From Chitinophagaceae bacterium UBA2793 (GTDB lineage: Bacteria > Bacteroidota > Bacteroidia > Chitinophagales > Chitinophagaceae), in contig DEHT01000074.1 in the NCBI GenBank assembly GCA_002352045.1, positions 1 to 9,251 of the forward strand: a stretch of 9,251 nucleotides of DNA, in the 5' to 3' direction. A model generated the notes under the pieces. That model was not told where the DNA came from. It was given only the letters and a program-made list of their open reading frames with translations, and did no database searches. Positions 1 to 7,599 of the stretch are shown one piece after another. The translations under genes and the position numbers were made by a program. Each line of letters starts with the position of its first letter. The stretch's first letter is position 1.

Positions 1-86
1 TCGGAAAGACAGCAAACTTCAGCAGATTCCTCCTTCGTCGGAAAGAAATCATACATTGAGTTTTGAAAAATGATATTGCATAAAAC
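1..86. other. Window edge, no assignable gene
   Basis: All three plus-strand frames stay open from base 1 and end at nearby stops (57-59, 64-66 and 71-73), so this could be the tail of a plus-strand gene that enters from outside and ends just before the hairpin at 87-119. Equally, two minus-strand frames are open from ATG codons at 56 and 52 to the window edge, so it could be the first codons of a gene leading leftwards. About 20 codons are too few to choose between these. The nonamer tcggaaaga occurs twice, at 1-9 and 38-46. Confidence 0.3.
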
Positions 87-119
87 AACAACGGATTGCC
101 TTTTAGACAATCCGTTGTT
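87..119. terminator. Bidirectional hairpin terminator
   Basis: A perfect 12-bp stem (87-98 paired with 108-119) encloses a 9-base loop. On the plus strand a T-rich tract follows (118-127), and on the minus strand the stem is followed by a short T run from the A tract at 82-85. It lies about 30 bases past the stop codon of the minus-strand protease gene, so it most likely ends that transcript. It could also end a plus-strand gene coming from the left. Confidence 0.75.
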
Positions 120-147
120 TTATTTTTATGATTATTATCTAATCATC

Positions 148-3100
148 TTAGCGTTGAATTACTACTCTTCCTGCAGCAAGGCGTTTTCCATTTGGAGCCT
201 TCACTTCTACTGTGTAGGTGCCTTGTGCATTTCTGCCCAAGTTCACCAACATTTGTTCGTAACGTGCATTGGCTGCATATTTTTTGCTCCAAACTCTTGC
301 ACCTTTTTCGTCGTACACATTCAATGAGAATTCTGTAGGCGAAGTAGTGTAGTACCTCACCTGGAATACTCCGGTACTTGGGTTTGGATAAATAAACAAG
401 AGTTTACTTGCTTTATCGCTTAAAGTTACTGTGTTGGAGTTTTTGCTACAACCATTGGCATCGGTAACAGTAACATAGTATTGGCCAAACCAGTCAATAG
501 TTGCAGGTGCAATTGCCGAAGATGTTTGACCGGGAACTACCCCACCATCTCTGTACCAGGTATAAGTGTAGCTACCTGCAGGGCTCACAGTGCTGTACAA
601 TCCGGTTGGAGTGTATGGAGTAAGTTGATTATGCTCTGCAGCTACCAATACTACACCCGGTAAAGCATTTACGGTAAGCGATACCGTATCGGAATTAACG
701 GCTCCGCAAGGAACACCCGAAACAATTACACGATATTCAAAACCGCTAATGGCTGCAGTAGCATTGGTAATGTTCAAGGTAGCCGTAGTAGCACCACTAT
801 ATGGAGCAGTATTGGGAACATTGGCAAATGGACCGCCATTTTTGCGTGCCTGCCATTGGTAAGTAATGGTACTACCGGTGGCAGCTACACTAAAGGAAGC
901 ATTATCAGCTTCGCAAATAATTACATCATCGGGTTGATCGGTTATGGCAACAGGAGAGTTTACTGTAAGTGTAGCAGCATCAGAATTGAAGCTATTGCTA
1001 CAAGTACCGCTCAATACAACTCTGTATTGATAACCGTTCATTGCGGCAGTTAAGCCTGTTAAGTTTAATGTAGCAGCAGTAGCACCTGAAATATTGCTAA
1101 AGCCACTTCCTGTATTTACCTGCCATTGGTAAGTAGGCGCTGTACCGGTAACTGCTACACTAAATTGTGCAGTAGTTGTTGGTAAACATACCGATGTACT
1201 TGCGGGTTGTGTGGTTACTACAATGGCTGTGTTAACTGTTAAGGTTACACAGTTTGAAGTAACGGTATTGCAACTATTGGTTATTACTACTCTATAAGCA
1301 TAACCGTTTTGTGATGCTGTAACTGCATTCACTGCGAGTGTTGCAGCAGTAGCGCCTGCAATATTGGTAAAGGTTCCGGCACATCCGGTAGTAGAAACCT
1401 GCCATTGGTAACCAATTGCGGTTCCTACAGCAACCACGCTAAAGCTTGCATTAGAGCCTTCGCAAAGCGTAGAAGCAACAGGTTCAGTAGTTATTGCAGC
1501 AGGTGTATTTACCGTAAGCGTTGCCGCTGCAGATGTAATGGGTGTAGGTGTACAACTAAATACATTCACCCTGTATTGATACCCGTTTTGTGCAGCGGTT
1601 GCAGGGCCTGCATTATAAGTGGCAGCAGTAGCTCCTGTAATATTGGTAAAGCCAGAGCCGGTATTTACCTGCCATTGGTAGGTTAAAGATGAACCGGTTG
1701 CAGTAACACTAAAGTTTACAGGATTGGCTCCCACACAAACCGTAGCACTTTGAGGATCGGCAGTAATGGCTGCTGAGTTACCTACTGTAAGCGTAGCAAC
1801 AGAAGATGTAACAGGGCTTCCGCATGTACCACTAACAATTACCTGATACAGATGTCCATTTTGGCCAAGTGTTACACCGGTAACAGTATAGCTTGAAGCA
1901 TTTGCTCCGGTAATATTATTGAAACCACTTCCTGTGTTTAATTGCCATTGATAACTTAAGCCCGAACCTGTGGCTGTTACACTAAATACAGCATTACTTC
2001 CGGCACATACCGTAGTGTTTGCTGGCTGATTGCTGATAGATGGTGCTGAATTAACCGTAAGGGTTGCTGCAGAGGAAGTAGCAGTACCGCATTGCCCGTT
2101 CAGCAATACACGGTATTGATAACCATTCATAGCAGCAGTGGTTGCAACAGTAGTATAAGAAGCTGAAGAAGCCCCTGCGATATTAGTAAACCCGGTTCCG
2201 GTATTTACCTGCCATTGGTATGATGTTACCGCCGCACCCGATGCTGTTACATTAAAGGTAGCAGTTGCCGGTGCACATACGGTTTGGTTGGCTGGAGAAG
2301 TAGCAACTGTTGGAGCAGTACCGCCTGATACTACATACGAAACAGTTGTTGTTTGAACAGTAGAACCAGCAGTACCGGTAACCGTAATATTATAAGTACC
2401 ATTGGCCAATGTGTTAGCATTGTTTAATGTTACTACAGTAGCATTACCCGGAGTAAGCGGGTTTGGCGCAAAAGATACAGTGGTTCCGGCAGGAACACCA
2501 GAGGCCGTAAGATTAATGGGTGTAGTAAATCCTCCGTTTGAGGTTGTGCCCAATGAAACAGAAGGAGCTGCAGTAACTCCGCAGGTAACTGCACCGGGTG
2601 TTGTAGGGTTGAAGTTGAAACCAGAAGGTTGCAGGCATCCTTGGGAACTTAATAATGCTTCCCTGAATCCACCTGTTGCAAATAGCGCATTCATTCTAAC
2701 TGACTGACCCAGTGTAAACATATACATGCAAGCATCATTGGTATAATCCATATAATTCATAAACATATCGCCATTGGGCCCATTACTGCATGTTACATGA
2801 GGAAAGGAAGGGCAACCAAAATTGTCTTGCTGTTGTGTTGGTGTATCATCTACAAAGTCGTTTCCGCAAAATGCATCTCCCCATATATGACGTAAATTTA
2901 ACCAGTGCCCCACTTCATGGGTTGCAGTACGACCCAAATGATAGGGAGCTGTAGTGCCTGGAGAGGAAACACTCCCAACACTTCCGGTTAATAATACTAC
3001 TCCATCCGTATTTGCAGCTCCACCAGGAAACTGTGCAAAACCAAGAATACCGCCACTCATTTGACAAACCCAAATATTTAGATATTGGTCTCTTGGCCAG

Positions 3101-3621
3101 GCATCTGACCCACCCGTAGCAGTAAACTTCATATTATTTGTAGGATAAACAAATTGGGTAACAGTTGTACTCTTTCTTATAATTCCTGTTGTTGCCAGCC
3201 CGGTAGGATCTCTTTGTGCAAGGCAAAACTGAATTTCAGTATTAGCTGTTAAAGGAGCAAACACTGAGGGAACAAGTCCAATATCGGCATTTAATTTTGC
3301 GAAGTCTTTATTCAATACATCCAACTGTCCAAGGATTCTTGCATCAGAAATGTTTTGTGCCGCTGTATTGTAAATGATATGAAAAACAACAGGGATGGTT
3401 TTTACAGCTTCGGTAGTATTTCTTCCTCTATTGGCAATATACTGACTGGTAAAGTCTTCAATCTGTTGCATTCTGCTGGTAGTAGCAGGATCTGCCTCAA
3501 TTTGCTTTTGCAAATATTCCATAGTTGCACAATTCCGGCCTTGATGGTTTTGGGCAAAAACCGAAAATGAGAACATATACAACAACAAAAGCAAACTAAA
3601 AAGTTTGTAAAATTTTTTCAT
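148..3621 (-). CDS. Secreted M43 (pappalysin-like) zinc metalloprotease with Ig-like repeats and T9SS sorting domain
   Basis: This 1157-residue protein is a probable secreted endopeptidase. Residues 1-23 form a signal peptide (Lys-Lys, a Leu/Phe-rich core, likely cleavage after Ala23). The catalytic domain spans about residues 60-330. The zinc motif HEVGHWLNLRHIWGD lies at 235-249, with His235, His239 and His245 as ligands and Glu236 as catalytic base; the downstream MNYMD at 288-292 supplies the Met-turn. Cysteines at 252, 270, 278 and 298 could form the disulfides usual in M43. A beta-sandwich domain follows (about 345-432), then six Ig-like repeats of about 90 residues (436-985), a seventh divergent Ig/PKD-like unit (986-1070) and a T9SS type A sorting domain from about 1075, opening with YPNPSTG. 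Export is therefore expected through Sec and then T9SS, with the tail removed or used for surface attachment. The start is the first ATG and gives a textbook signal peptide. The family call is solid; the substrate is unknown. Confidence 0.93.
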   Translation of the reverse strand: MKKFYKLFSLLLLLYMFSFSVFAQNHQGRNCATMEYLQKQIEADPATTSRMQQIEDFTSQYIANRGRNTTEAVKTIPVVFHIIYNTAAQNISDARILGQLDVLNKDFAKLNADIGLVPSVFAPLTANTEIQFCLAQRDPTGLATTGIIRKSTTVTQFVYPTNNMKFTATGGSDAWPRDQYLNIWVCQMSGGILGFAQFPGGAANTDGVVLLTGSVGSVSSPGTTAPYHLGRTATHEVGHWLNLRHIWGDAFCGNDFVDDTPTQQQDNFGCPSFPHVTCSNGPNGDMFMNYMDYTNDACMYMFTLGQSVRMNALFATGGFREALLSSQGCLQPSGFNFNPTTPGAVTCGVTAAPSVSLGTTSNGGFTTPINLTASGVPAGTTVSFAPNPLTPGNATVVTLNNANTLANGTYNITVTGTAGSTVQTTTVSYVVSGGTAPTVATSPANQTVCAPATATFNVTASGAAVTSYQWQVNTGTGFTNIAGASSASYTTVATTAAMNGYQYRVLLNGQCGTATSSAATLTVNSAPSISNQPANTTVCAGSNAVFSVTATGSGLSYQWQLNTGSGFNNITGANASSYTVTGVTLGQNGHLYQVIVSGTCGSPVTSSVATLTVGNSAAITADPQSATVCVGANPVNFSVTATGSSLTYQWQVNTGSGFTNITGATAATYNAGPATAAQNGYQYRVNVFSCTPTPITSAAATLTVNTPAAITTEPVASTLCEGSNASFSVVAVGTAIGYQWQVSTTGCAGTFTNIAGATAATLAVNAVTASQNGYAYRVVITNSCNTVTSNCVTLTVNTAIVVTTQPASTSVCLPTTTAQFSVAVTGTAPTYQWQVNTGSGFSNISGATAATLNLTGLTAAMNGYQYRVVLSGTCSNSFNSDAATLTVNSPVAITDQPDDVIICEADNASFSVAATGSTITYQWQARKNGGPFANVPNTAPYSGATTATLNITNATAAISGFEYRVIVSGVPCGAVNSDTVSLTVNALPGVVLVAAEHNQLTPYTPTGLYSTVSPAGSYTYTWYRDGGVVPGQTSSAIAPATIDWFGQYYVTVTDANGCSKNSNTVTLSDKASKLLFIYPNPSTGVFQVRYYTTSPTEFSLNVYDEKGARVWSKKYAANARYEQMLVNLGRNAQGTYTVEVKAPNGKRLAAGRVVIQR
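667..2316 (-). repeat. Six tandem ~270-bp repeats encoding Ig-like domains
   Basis: Within the protease gene, six units of 267-279 bp follow one another. The 11-base word tgccattggta (complement of the YQWQ codons), or a one-base variant, recurs at 851, 1121, 1400, 1670, 1943 and 2210. The repeated tryptophans are residues 470, 559, 650, 740, 833 and 923. Each unit carries a Cys pair, a YQWQ strand, a GFTNI-GA-like turn, a NGYQYRV-like strand and a closing TLTVN strand. The units keep similarity at DNA level, which suggests recent duplication or gene conversion. They probably act as a stalk or an adhesion/substrate-binding region between the protease domain and the sorting tail. Confidence 0.9.
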
Positions 3622-3818
3622 AAATAAGTTTGTTTGATTTGCGAATATAAAATGTTTTTATCATTGATTGAAAAATAAAACATCTCATTGGCCATCTACA
3701 AATAGTGAATTAATGAAAGTTAATTGACTCATGTTTCTTATAAAACACCAAAAAATTCATATTAAAAAACATAGCTATTTATATTTTTGTGAAAGATTAT
3801 TATAAGATTAACTCAAAT

Positions 3819-3852
3819 AAATATGGCCTGCAAAAAATAGCAGGCCATATTT
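3819..3852 (-). terminator. Hairpin terminator after the 283-residue gene
   Basis: A perfect 13-bp stem (3819-3831 with 3840-3852) closes an 8-base A-rich loop. It begins 17 bases beyond the stop codon of the minus-strand gene at 3870-4721. On the minus strand the stem is followed by a short T-rich stretch. No plus-strand gene ends here, so it most likely serves that gene and insulates the protease gene downstream. Confidence 0.75.
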
Positions 3853-3869
3853 TATAACTAAAGTTTAAA

Positions 3870-4721
3870 TTAATAAACTGTAAATATTCCATTAGAATAT
3901 ACAACATTTGGAAATCCTCCAAATATATAAGTTAAACTTGTTTCATATTCGTAATCACCCATTGAAAGTGGTCCTATTGGCGTTGCTGAATAGATATTAA
4001 ACGAAACATTAGTCCATGGGTTTCCAGAGTTTAGTAACCTATATCTAAAAGTTGCTGCAGAAGGGCAAATTATATATGAAGCGTAACAACTGTAACCACA
4101 TTCTGTACTAATAGAGACAAAACCATATGGCGCAACACTTACAAAAACTCTAGCAGGGCTATTAATATAATCGTTTTGTGTAAACCCGTAAGATTTGGAT
4201 GGTGTTAAAATTGTATTAGTACCGCTTCCAGGCAAAGCACAAGTGGCACCAACTGAACTTGACCAAGAACCAGATAAATCATAATCCTGAATCGACATAG
4301 TTAACTCAAATGTTTTTAAAACTAGGCAGTAATCAAAAGTTTCATCACAATCTGGTTCAGAGATATTTATTAAATTAGGAAATACAGGATCATCAACAAT
4401 AATACCTGTAGACAATTTGAAATTATAATTTAATGAATAAGCATACGCTTCTCTTTCAATTATTCTCCACTGAAATGTAACTATTGAAACATTTGGATTA
4501 TTGCATGATCTTTCAATACGACTAACGATAGCAGAAGCAGAAGTCATCTGAGGGCAAGGGCCTGGTCTCATATTAATGCCTTTATATTTAGCTTTAGCGT
4601 CAATTAGAGCCCTTTCATCAATCTCCTTTAATTGTGATTCGGTTAAATTAAAAATATATGTTTTTTTTGAATCCAGAGTTTGCAACTTTAAGTTTTCATT
4701 TGATTCATAATCAACAAACAT
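3870..4721 (-). CDS. Hypothetical protein, likely a lipoprotein with a frameshifted leader
   Basis: I do not recognise the family. From the first in-frame ATG the ORF gives 283 residues: a charged, helical-looking stretch (about 10-50), then mostly beta-type, Ser/Thr/Tyr/Asn-rich sequence up to the C-terminal FTVY. Eight cysteines (56, 73, 125, 132, 161, 208, 212, 219) suit a disulfide-bonded exported protein, yet this start gives no signal peptide. A perfect lipoprotein leader lies immediately upstream, one base out of frame (see 4722-4786), so the true product was probably about 305 residues and anchored in the envelope. No T9SS tail is evident. The gene looks richer in A+T than the protease gene beside it, which may point to a different origin. 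A hairpin follows its stop. The ORF is long and intact apart from the leader; its function is unknown. Confidence 0.75.
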   Translation of the reverse strand: MFVDYESNENLKLQTLDSKKTYIFNLTESQLKEIDERALIDAKAKYKGINMRPGPCPQMTSASAIVSRIERSCNNPNVSIVTFQWRIIEREAYAYSLNYNFKLSTGIIVDDPVFPNLINISEPDCDETFDYCLVLKTFELTMSIQDYDLSGSWSSSVGATCALPGSGTNTILTPSKSYGFTQNDYINSPARVFVSVAPYGFVSISTECGYSCYASYIICPSAATFRYRLLNSGNPWTNVSFNIYSATPIGPLSMGDYEYETSLTYIFGGFPNVVYSNGIFTVY

Positions 4722-4786
4722 TTTTTCTTTTTTACATGAAAAAAGAAAAAAGTAGATAGTACTGAAATAAAAAATAGTTTTTTCAT
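4722..4786 (-). other. Lipoprotein signal peptide separated from its gene by a one-base frameshift
   Basis: An ATG at 4784-4786 (minus) starts MKKLFFISVLSTFFFF, a model signal-peptide core, but the frame then reads past the start of the 283-residue ORF in the wrong register. In the register of the downstream ORF, codons 4722-4739 spell SCKKEK directly before Met (4719-4721), which is the lipobox Cys and charged linker typical of Bacteroidota lipoproteins. Adding one base to either homopolymer (A6 at 4739-4744 or A6 at 4746-4751 on the plus strand) would join both parts into one reading frame. The downstream frame has no upstream ATG of its own. This is either a sequencing or assembly slip, a real mutation, or a slippage switch. 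Confidence 0.7.
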
Positions 4787-4925
4787 AAAAGTGTTTTTGG
4801 TGATTAAAATATTGAGTAAATAATTAAATTAAAAAAAGCTAAAATTTTGAATACAATGGTTCATAAGTTTTAATTAAGTGTAAATTAATCAATTATTATA
4901 CTTGAAGATAATCTAATTTTTTAAA

Positions 4926-4940
4926 AAGTCAAATTGACTT
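4926..4940. promoter_or_regulatory. 15-bp palindrome in the divergent promoter region
   Basis: The sequence aagtcaaattgactt is a perfect 7-bp inverted repeat around one central base, centred 68 bases before the helicase start and within 160 bases of the lipoprotein leader ATG. Its place between divergent genes suits an operator. It is followed by a T-rich tract, so a weak terminator is an alternative, although no plus-strand gene lies just upstream. Confidence 0.35.
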
Positions 4941-4985
4941 CATTTTTTTTTATTTTCAAACTTTACTTCCTTTGATTTGAAATTT

Positions 4986-4993
4986 TACATTTG
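4986..4993 (+). promoter_or_regulatory. Candidate Bacteroidota -7 element for the helicase gene
   Basis: TACATTTG matches the TAnnTTTG consensus of the primary sigma factor of this phylum. It ends only 7 bases before the helicase ATG at 5001, which would make the transcript nearly leaderless. No clear TTTG sits 19-21 bases further upstream. The match could be chance in AT-rich DNA. Confidence 0.3.
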
Positions 4994-5000
4994 AAAGATT

Positions 5001-7496
5001 ATGGATAATTCAAATGGATATCAGAATATAATACATCTGCTAGACGTTTATAATAAGACTCCTTTTCTTTTTCAACTACAAACATGGAATGCCATTGAAA
5101 AGGGTGAGAGTGGTTTGGTAAATGCTCCTACCGGATCCGGTAAAACCTATGCAGTTTTCATGGGTGCAATTATTCAATTTATAAATCAGTATCCAAAAGA
5201 ATATCAATCCAAAAAAAACAATGGCTTACAACTTTTATGGATAAGCCCCTTGCGTGCATTGGCCAAAGATATAGCCCGTGCCATGGAAGAAGTGATTGAA
5301 GATTTAGGTATGCAATGGAAAATTGCCATTCGCAATGGTGATACTTCGGTAAATGAAAGAGCCAAACAAAAAAGGGCCATGCCCGAAATCCTCATCATCA
5401 CACCGGAAAGTTTGCATTTATTATTAGCCCAAAAAAATTACACAGAAATTTTTAAGCAATTAAAATTGATTGCAGTTGATGAATGGCACGAATTATTGGG
5501 AAGCAAGCGTGCCGTGCAAGTGGAACTGGCCATAAGTAGGTTGGTTGCCATTAATAGGGTTGAAGTAAAAAGTAAAAATTCAAAAGTAAAAAAAGAGCGT
5601 TTATTAGTTTGGGGCATTTCTGCTACAATTGGAAATATGAATGAAGCCAAAGAAGTGCTTTTAACGTCGGTAACAAAAGAAGGCATTATTATTAGGGCAG
5701 AAATTCAAAAGAAGATTTCGATTAAACCCATTATGCCCGATGAAATAGAAAAATTTCCCTGGAGTGGACATTTAGGCTTAAAGCTTTCGCAAAAGGTTTT
5801 GCCTATTTTAAAAAGTTATCAAACCACTCTTTTGTTTATCAACACAAGAGGAATGAGTGAAAGATGGTACCGGGAATTATTGAATATGGAACCCTCACTG
5901 GCAGGAGCTATTGCGCTGCACCATGGCAGCATAGAACCTGAGTTGAGAATTTGGATTGAAGAAGCATTGCACACAGGCATATTGAATGCAGTGGTATGTA
6001 CATCGAGTTTGGATTTGGGAGTTGATTTTCGTCCGGTAGAAACCGTTATACAGGTTGGTTCGCCAAAAGGCGTTGCCCGTTTTTTGCAAAGAGCCGGGCG
6101 GAGTGGCCACCGGCCCAATGCGGAAAGTATCATTTATTTTTTACCTACCCATTCTTTGGAATTGATTGAAGTAGCTGCTTTAAGAGAAGCTGCCGAAAAA
6201 AATATTATTGAAAGCAAACCAGCTCTTTCATTATGTTACGATGTGCTGTTGCAATACCTGGGTACATTGGCTGTTGGCGATGGATTTTATCCCGATGAAA
6301 TTTTTAAAGAAATAAAAAGTACCTATTGTTATGCTGAAATTTCAAAAGAAGAATGGAATCAACTGCTGCATTTTTTAACCGAAGGAGGTGTAGCACTTAA
6401 ACAATATGATGATTATCAAAAAATAGAAGTGCTGAATGGCTTGCATAAAATTACCAATCGAAGAATTGCCATGCGGCATCGCCTTCATATTGGAACCATT
6501 GTTAGCAGCCCCATGATGAAAGTGAAATTTTTGAGTGGTGGTTTTATTGGCAGCATTGAAGAATATTTTATCAGCAGGCTTAACCCCGGCGATGTATTTA
6601 CTTTAGCCGGTAAAAATTTGGAATTTGTGGCCATAAAAGAAATGACTGCATTAGTAAAAAAAAGCAATGCCACAAAATCTATTGTACCCAGTTGGGATGG
6701 AGGGAGAATGCCTTTGAGTGCACAATTGGGCAGTATGCTTAGAAAAAAATTGTCCGATTCATTGCATTCATCCGTTGATAAAGACCCGGAATTGCATGCC
6801 TTAAAACCTTTGTTTCAATTGCAAAACAAGCTATCGCATGTACCCCAGCAAAACGAATTGTTGATTGAGCATATTGAAACCAAAGATGGCTTTCATTTAT
6901 TTGTATATCCTTTTGAAGGCAGGCAGGTTCACGAAGCCATGGCTGCTCTGCTGGCTTATCGCATCAGCAAAATTTTACCCATAAGTTTCTCCATTGCCAT
7001 GAATGACTATGGCTTTGAATTATTAAGCGACCAACCTATACCGTTAGACGATAGCAGTGCTTACAATCTATTTTCGGAAGAAAATCTTTTTGAAGAAATT
7101 AATAAAGCGGTGAATGCTACAGAAATGGCCCGAAGAAAATTTAGGGACATAGCCGTAATTGGTGGCTTAATTTTTAATGCCGCTCCCGGAGAAAAAGTGA
7201 GAGCAAGGCATTTGCAATCTTCCGCCTCGCTCCTGTTTAATGTATTTAGTGAATACGAGCCAGGCAATTTGCTTTTGCGGCAAGCATACAACGAAGTAAT
7301 GGTACAGCAAATGGACGAGCCAAGGCTACGCAATATGCTACAGCGTATTCAACAAAGCAAAATTGTAATTCAATACCCTACTCAGTTAACTCCTTTTTGT
7401 TTTCCTATAAAAGTTGATAGCATGAGGGAAACGCTGAGTTCTGAAAAATTGGAAGATCGAGTGTTGAAACTGCAACAACAACTTAGGGGCAAATAA
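5001..7496 (+). CDS. Lhr-family DEXH helicase, ligase-associated type
   Basis: This 831-residue cytoplasmic protein is a superfamily 2 ATP-dependent DNA helicase of the Lhr-like group, close in length and motifs to the bacterial 'ligase-associated DEXH box helicase' subfamily thought to act in DNA repair. Visible motifs are a Q-like region (PFLFQLQTW, 21-29), Walker A APTGSGKT (42-49), motif Ia SPLRALAKD (82-90), GDTS (113-116), TPES (134-137), Walker B box DEWH (160-163), SAT (207-209), motif IV LLFINTRG (277-284), motif V SSLDLGVD (335-342) and the arginine-finger motif VI QRAGRSGHRP (363-372). The second half should hold the winged-helix and DEAD/H-associated regions; SWDGGRMPLS at 564-573 is characteristic of Lhr proteins. 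All catalytic residues are present. The ATG at 5001 leaves a normal short N-terminus before the Q region. The usual partner genes (ATP-dependent ligase, phosphoesterase, exonuclease) are not adjacent here. Confidence 0.93.
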   Translation: MDNSNGYQNIIHLLDVYNKTPFLFQLQTWNAIEKGESGLVNAPTGSGKTYAVFMGAIIQFINQYPKEYQSKKNNGLQLLWISPLRALAKDIARAMEEVIEDLGMQWKIAIRNGDTSVNERAKQKRAMPEILIITPESLHLLLAQKNYTEIFKQLKLIAVDEWHELLGSKRAVQVELAISRLVAINRVEVKSKNSKVKKERLLVWGISATIGNMNEAKEVLLTSVTKEGIIIRAEIQKKISIKPIMPDEIEKFPWSGHLGLKLSQKVLPILKSYQTTLLFINTRGMSERWYRELLNMEPSLAGAIALHHGSIEPELRIWIEEALHTGILNAVVCTSSLDLGVDFRPVETVIQVGSPKGVARFLQRAGRSGHRPNAESIIYFLPTHSLELIEVAALREAAEKNIIESKPALSLCYDVLLQYLGTLAVGDGFYPDEIFKEIKSTYCYAEISKEEWNQLLHFLTEGGVALKQYDDYQKIEVLNGLHKITNRRIAMRHRLHIGTIVSSPMMKVKFLSGGFIGSIEEYFISRLNPGDVFTLAGKNLEFVAIKEMTALVKKSNATKSIVPSWDGGRMPLSAQLGSMLRKKLSDSLHSSVDKDPELHALKPLFQLQNKLSHVPQQNELLIEHIETKDGFHLFVYPFEGRQVHEAMAALLAYRISKILPISFSIAMNDYGFELLSDQPIPLDDSSAYNLFSEENLFEEINKAVNATEMARRKFRDIAVIGGLIFNAAPGEKVRARHLQSSASLLFNVFSEYEPGNLLLRQAYNEVMVQQMDEPRLRNMLQRIQQSKIVIQYPTQLTPFCFPIKVDSMRETLSSEKLEDRVLKLQQQLRGK

Positions 7497-7574
7497 TTTA
7501 TACAAGGCAATGCCGATTCCATAAATGATGAGCCCTGCCCATATAATATCTCTTAGATAAAATTTAGTTTTCAT
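7386..7574 (-). CDS. Possible small single-pass membrane protein overlapping the helicase 3' end
   Basis: This 62-residue ORF starts 25 bases after the stop of the 171-residue gene on the same strand, so the two could share a transcript. Residues 1-10 are basic and about residues 10-27 (IIWAGLIIYGIGIALYKL) form a plausible membrane segment, giving a short N-in microprotein. That first half is encoded mostly in the gap after the helicase gene and reads like real protein. The second half (about residues 27-62, rich in Phe, Gln and Arg) lies antisense to the last 111 bases of the helicase gene and may be poorly constrained. No Shine-Dalgarno or terminator is seen. I do not recognise the family; it may be spurious. 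Confidence 0.4.
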   Translation of the reverse strand: MKTKFYLRDIIWAGLIIYGIGIALYKLFAPKLLLQFQHSIFQFFRTQRFPHAINFYRKTKRS

Positions 7575-7599
7575 AATTACGTATATTTTCTAAAACTAA

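Noticed and set aside
667..2316. CRISPR array or minisatellite
   Set aside because: The repeat period is about 270 bp, in frame and coding, with Ig-type strand motifs; no short repeat-spacer structure is present.
2402..2707. 101-codon plus-strand ORF inside the protease gene
   Set aside because: It is antisense to the beta-sandwich region of a clearly coding frame and has no recognisable features of its own.
3642..3649. TATATTCG on the minus strand as a -7 element for the protease gene
   Set aside because: One mismatch to TAnnTTTG and no matching upstream element; the position about 20 bases before the start is reasonable but the evidence is too thin.
3782..3789. TATTTTTG, a match to the -7 consensus on the plus strand
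   Set aside because: It points at the 3' end of a minus-strand gene with no plus-strand gene beyond, and such matches are expected by chance in AT-rich DNA.
5819..6133. 104-codon minus-strand ORF inside the helicase gene
   Set aside because: It is the antisense shadow of helicase motifs IV-VI, which are fully conserved in the plus-strand frame.
7061..7333. 90-codon minus-strand ORF near the helicase 3' end
   Set aside because: It lies wholly within the helicase coding region and shows no domain, leader or membrane segment.
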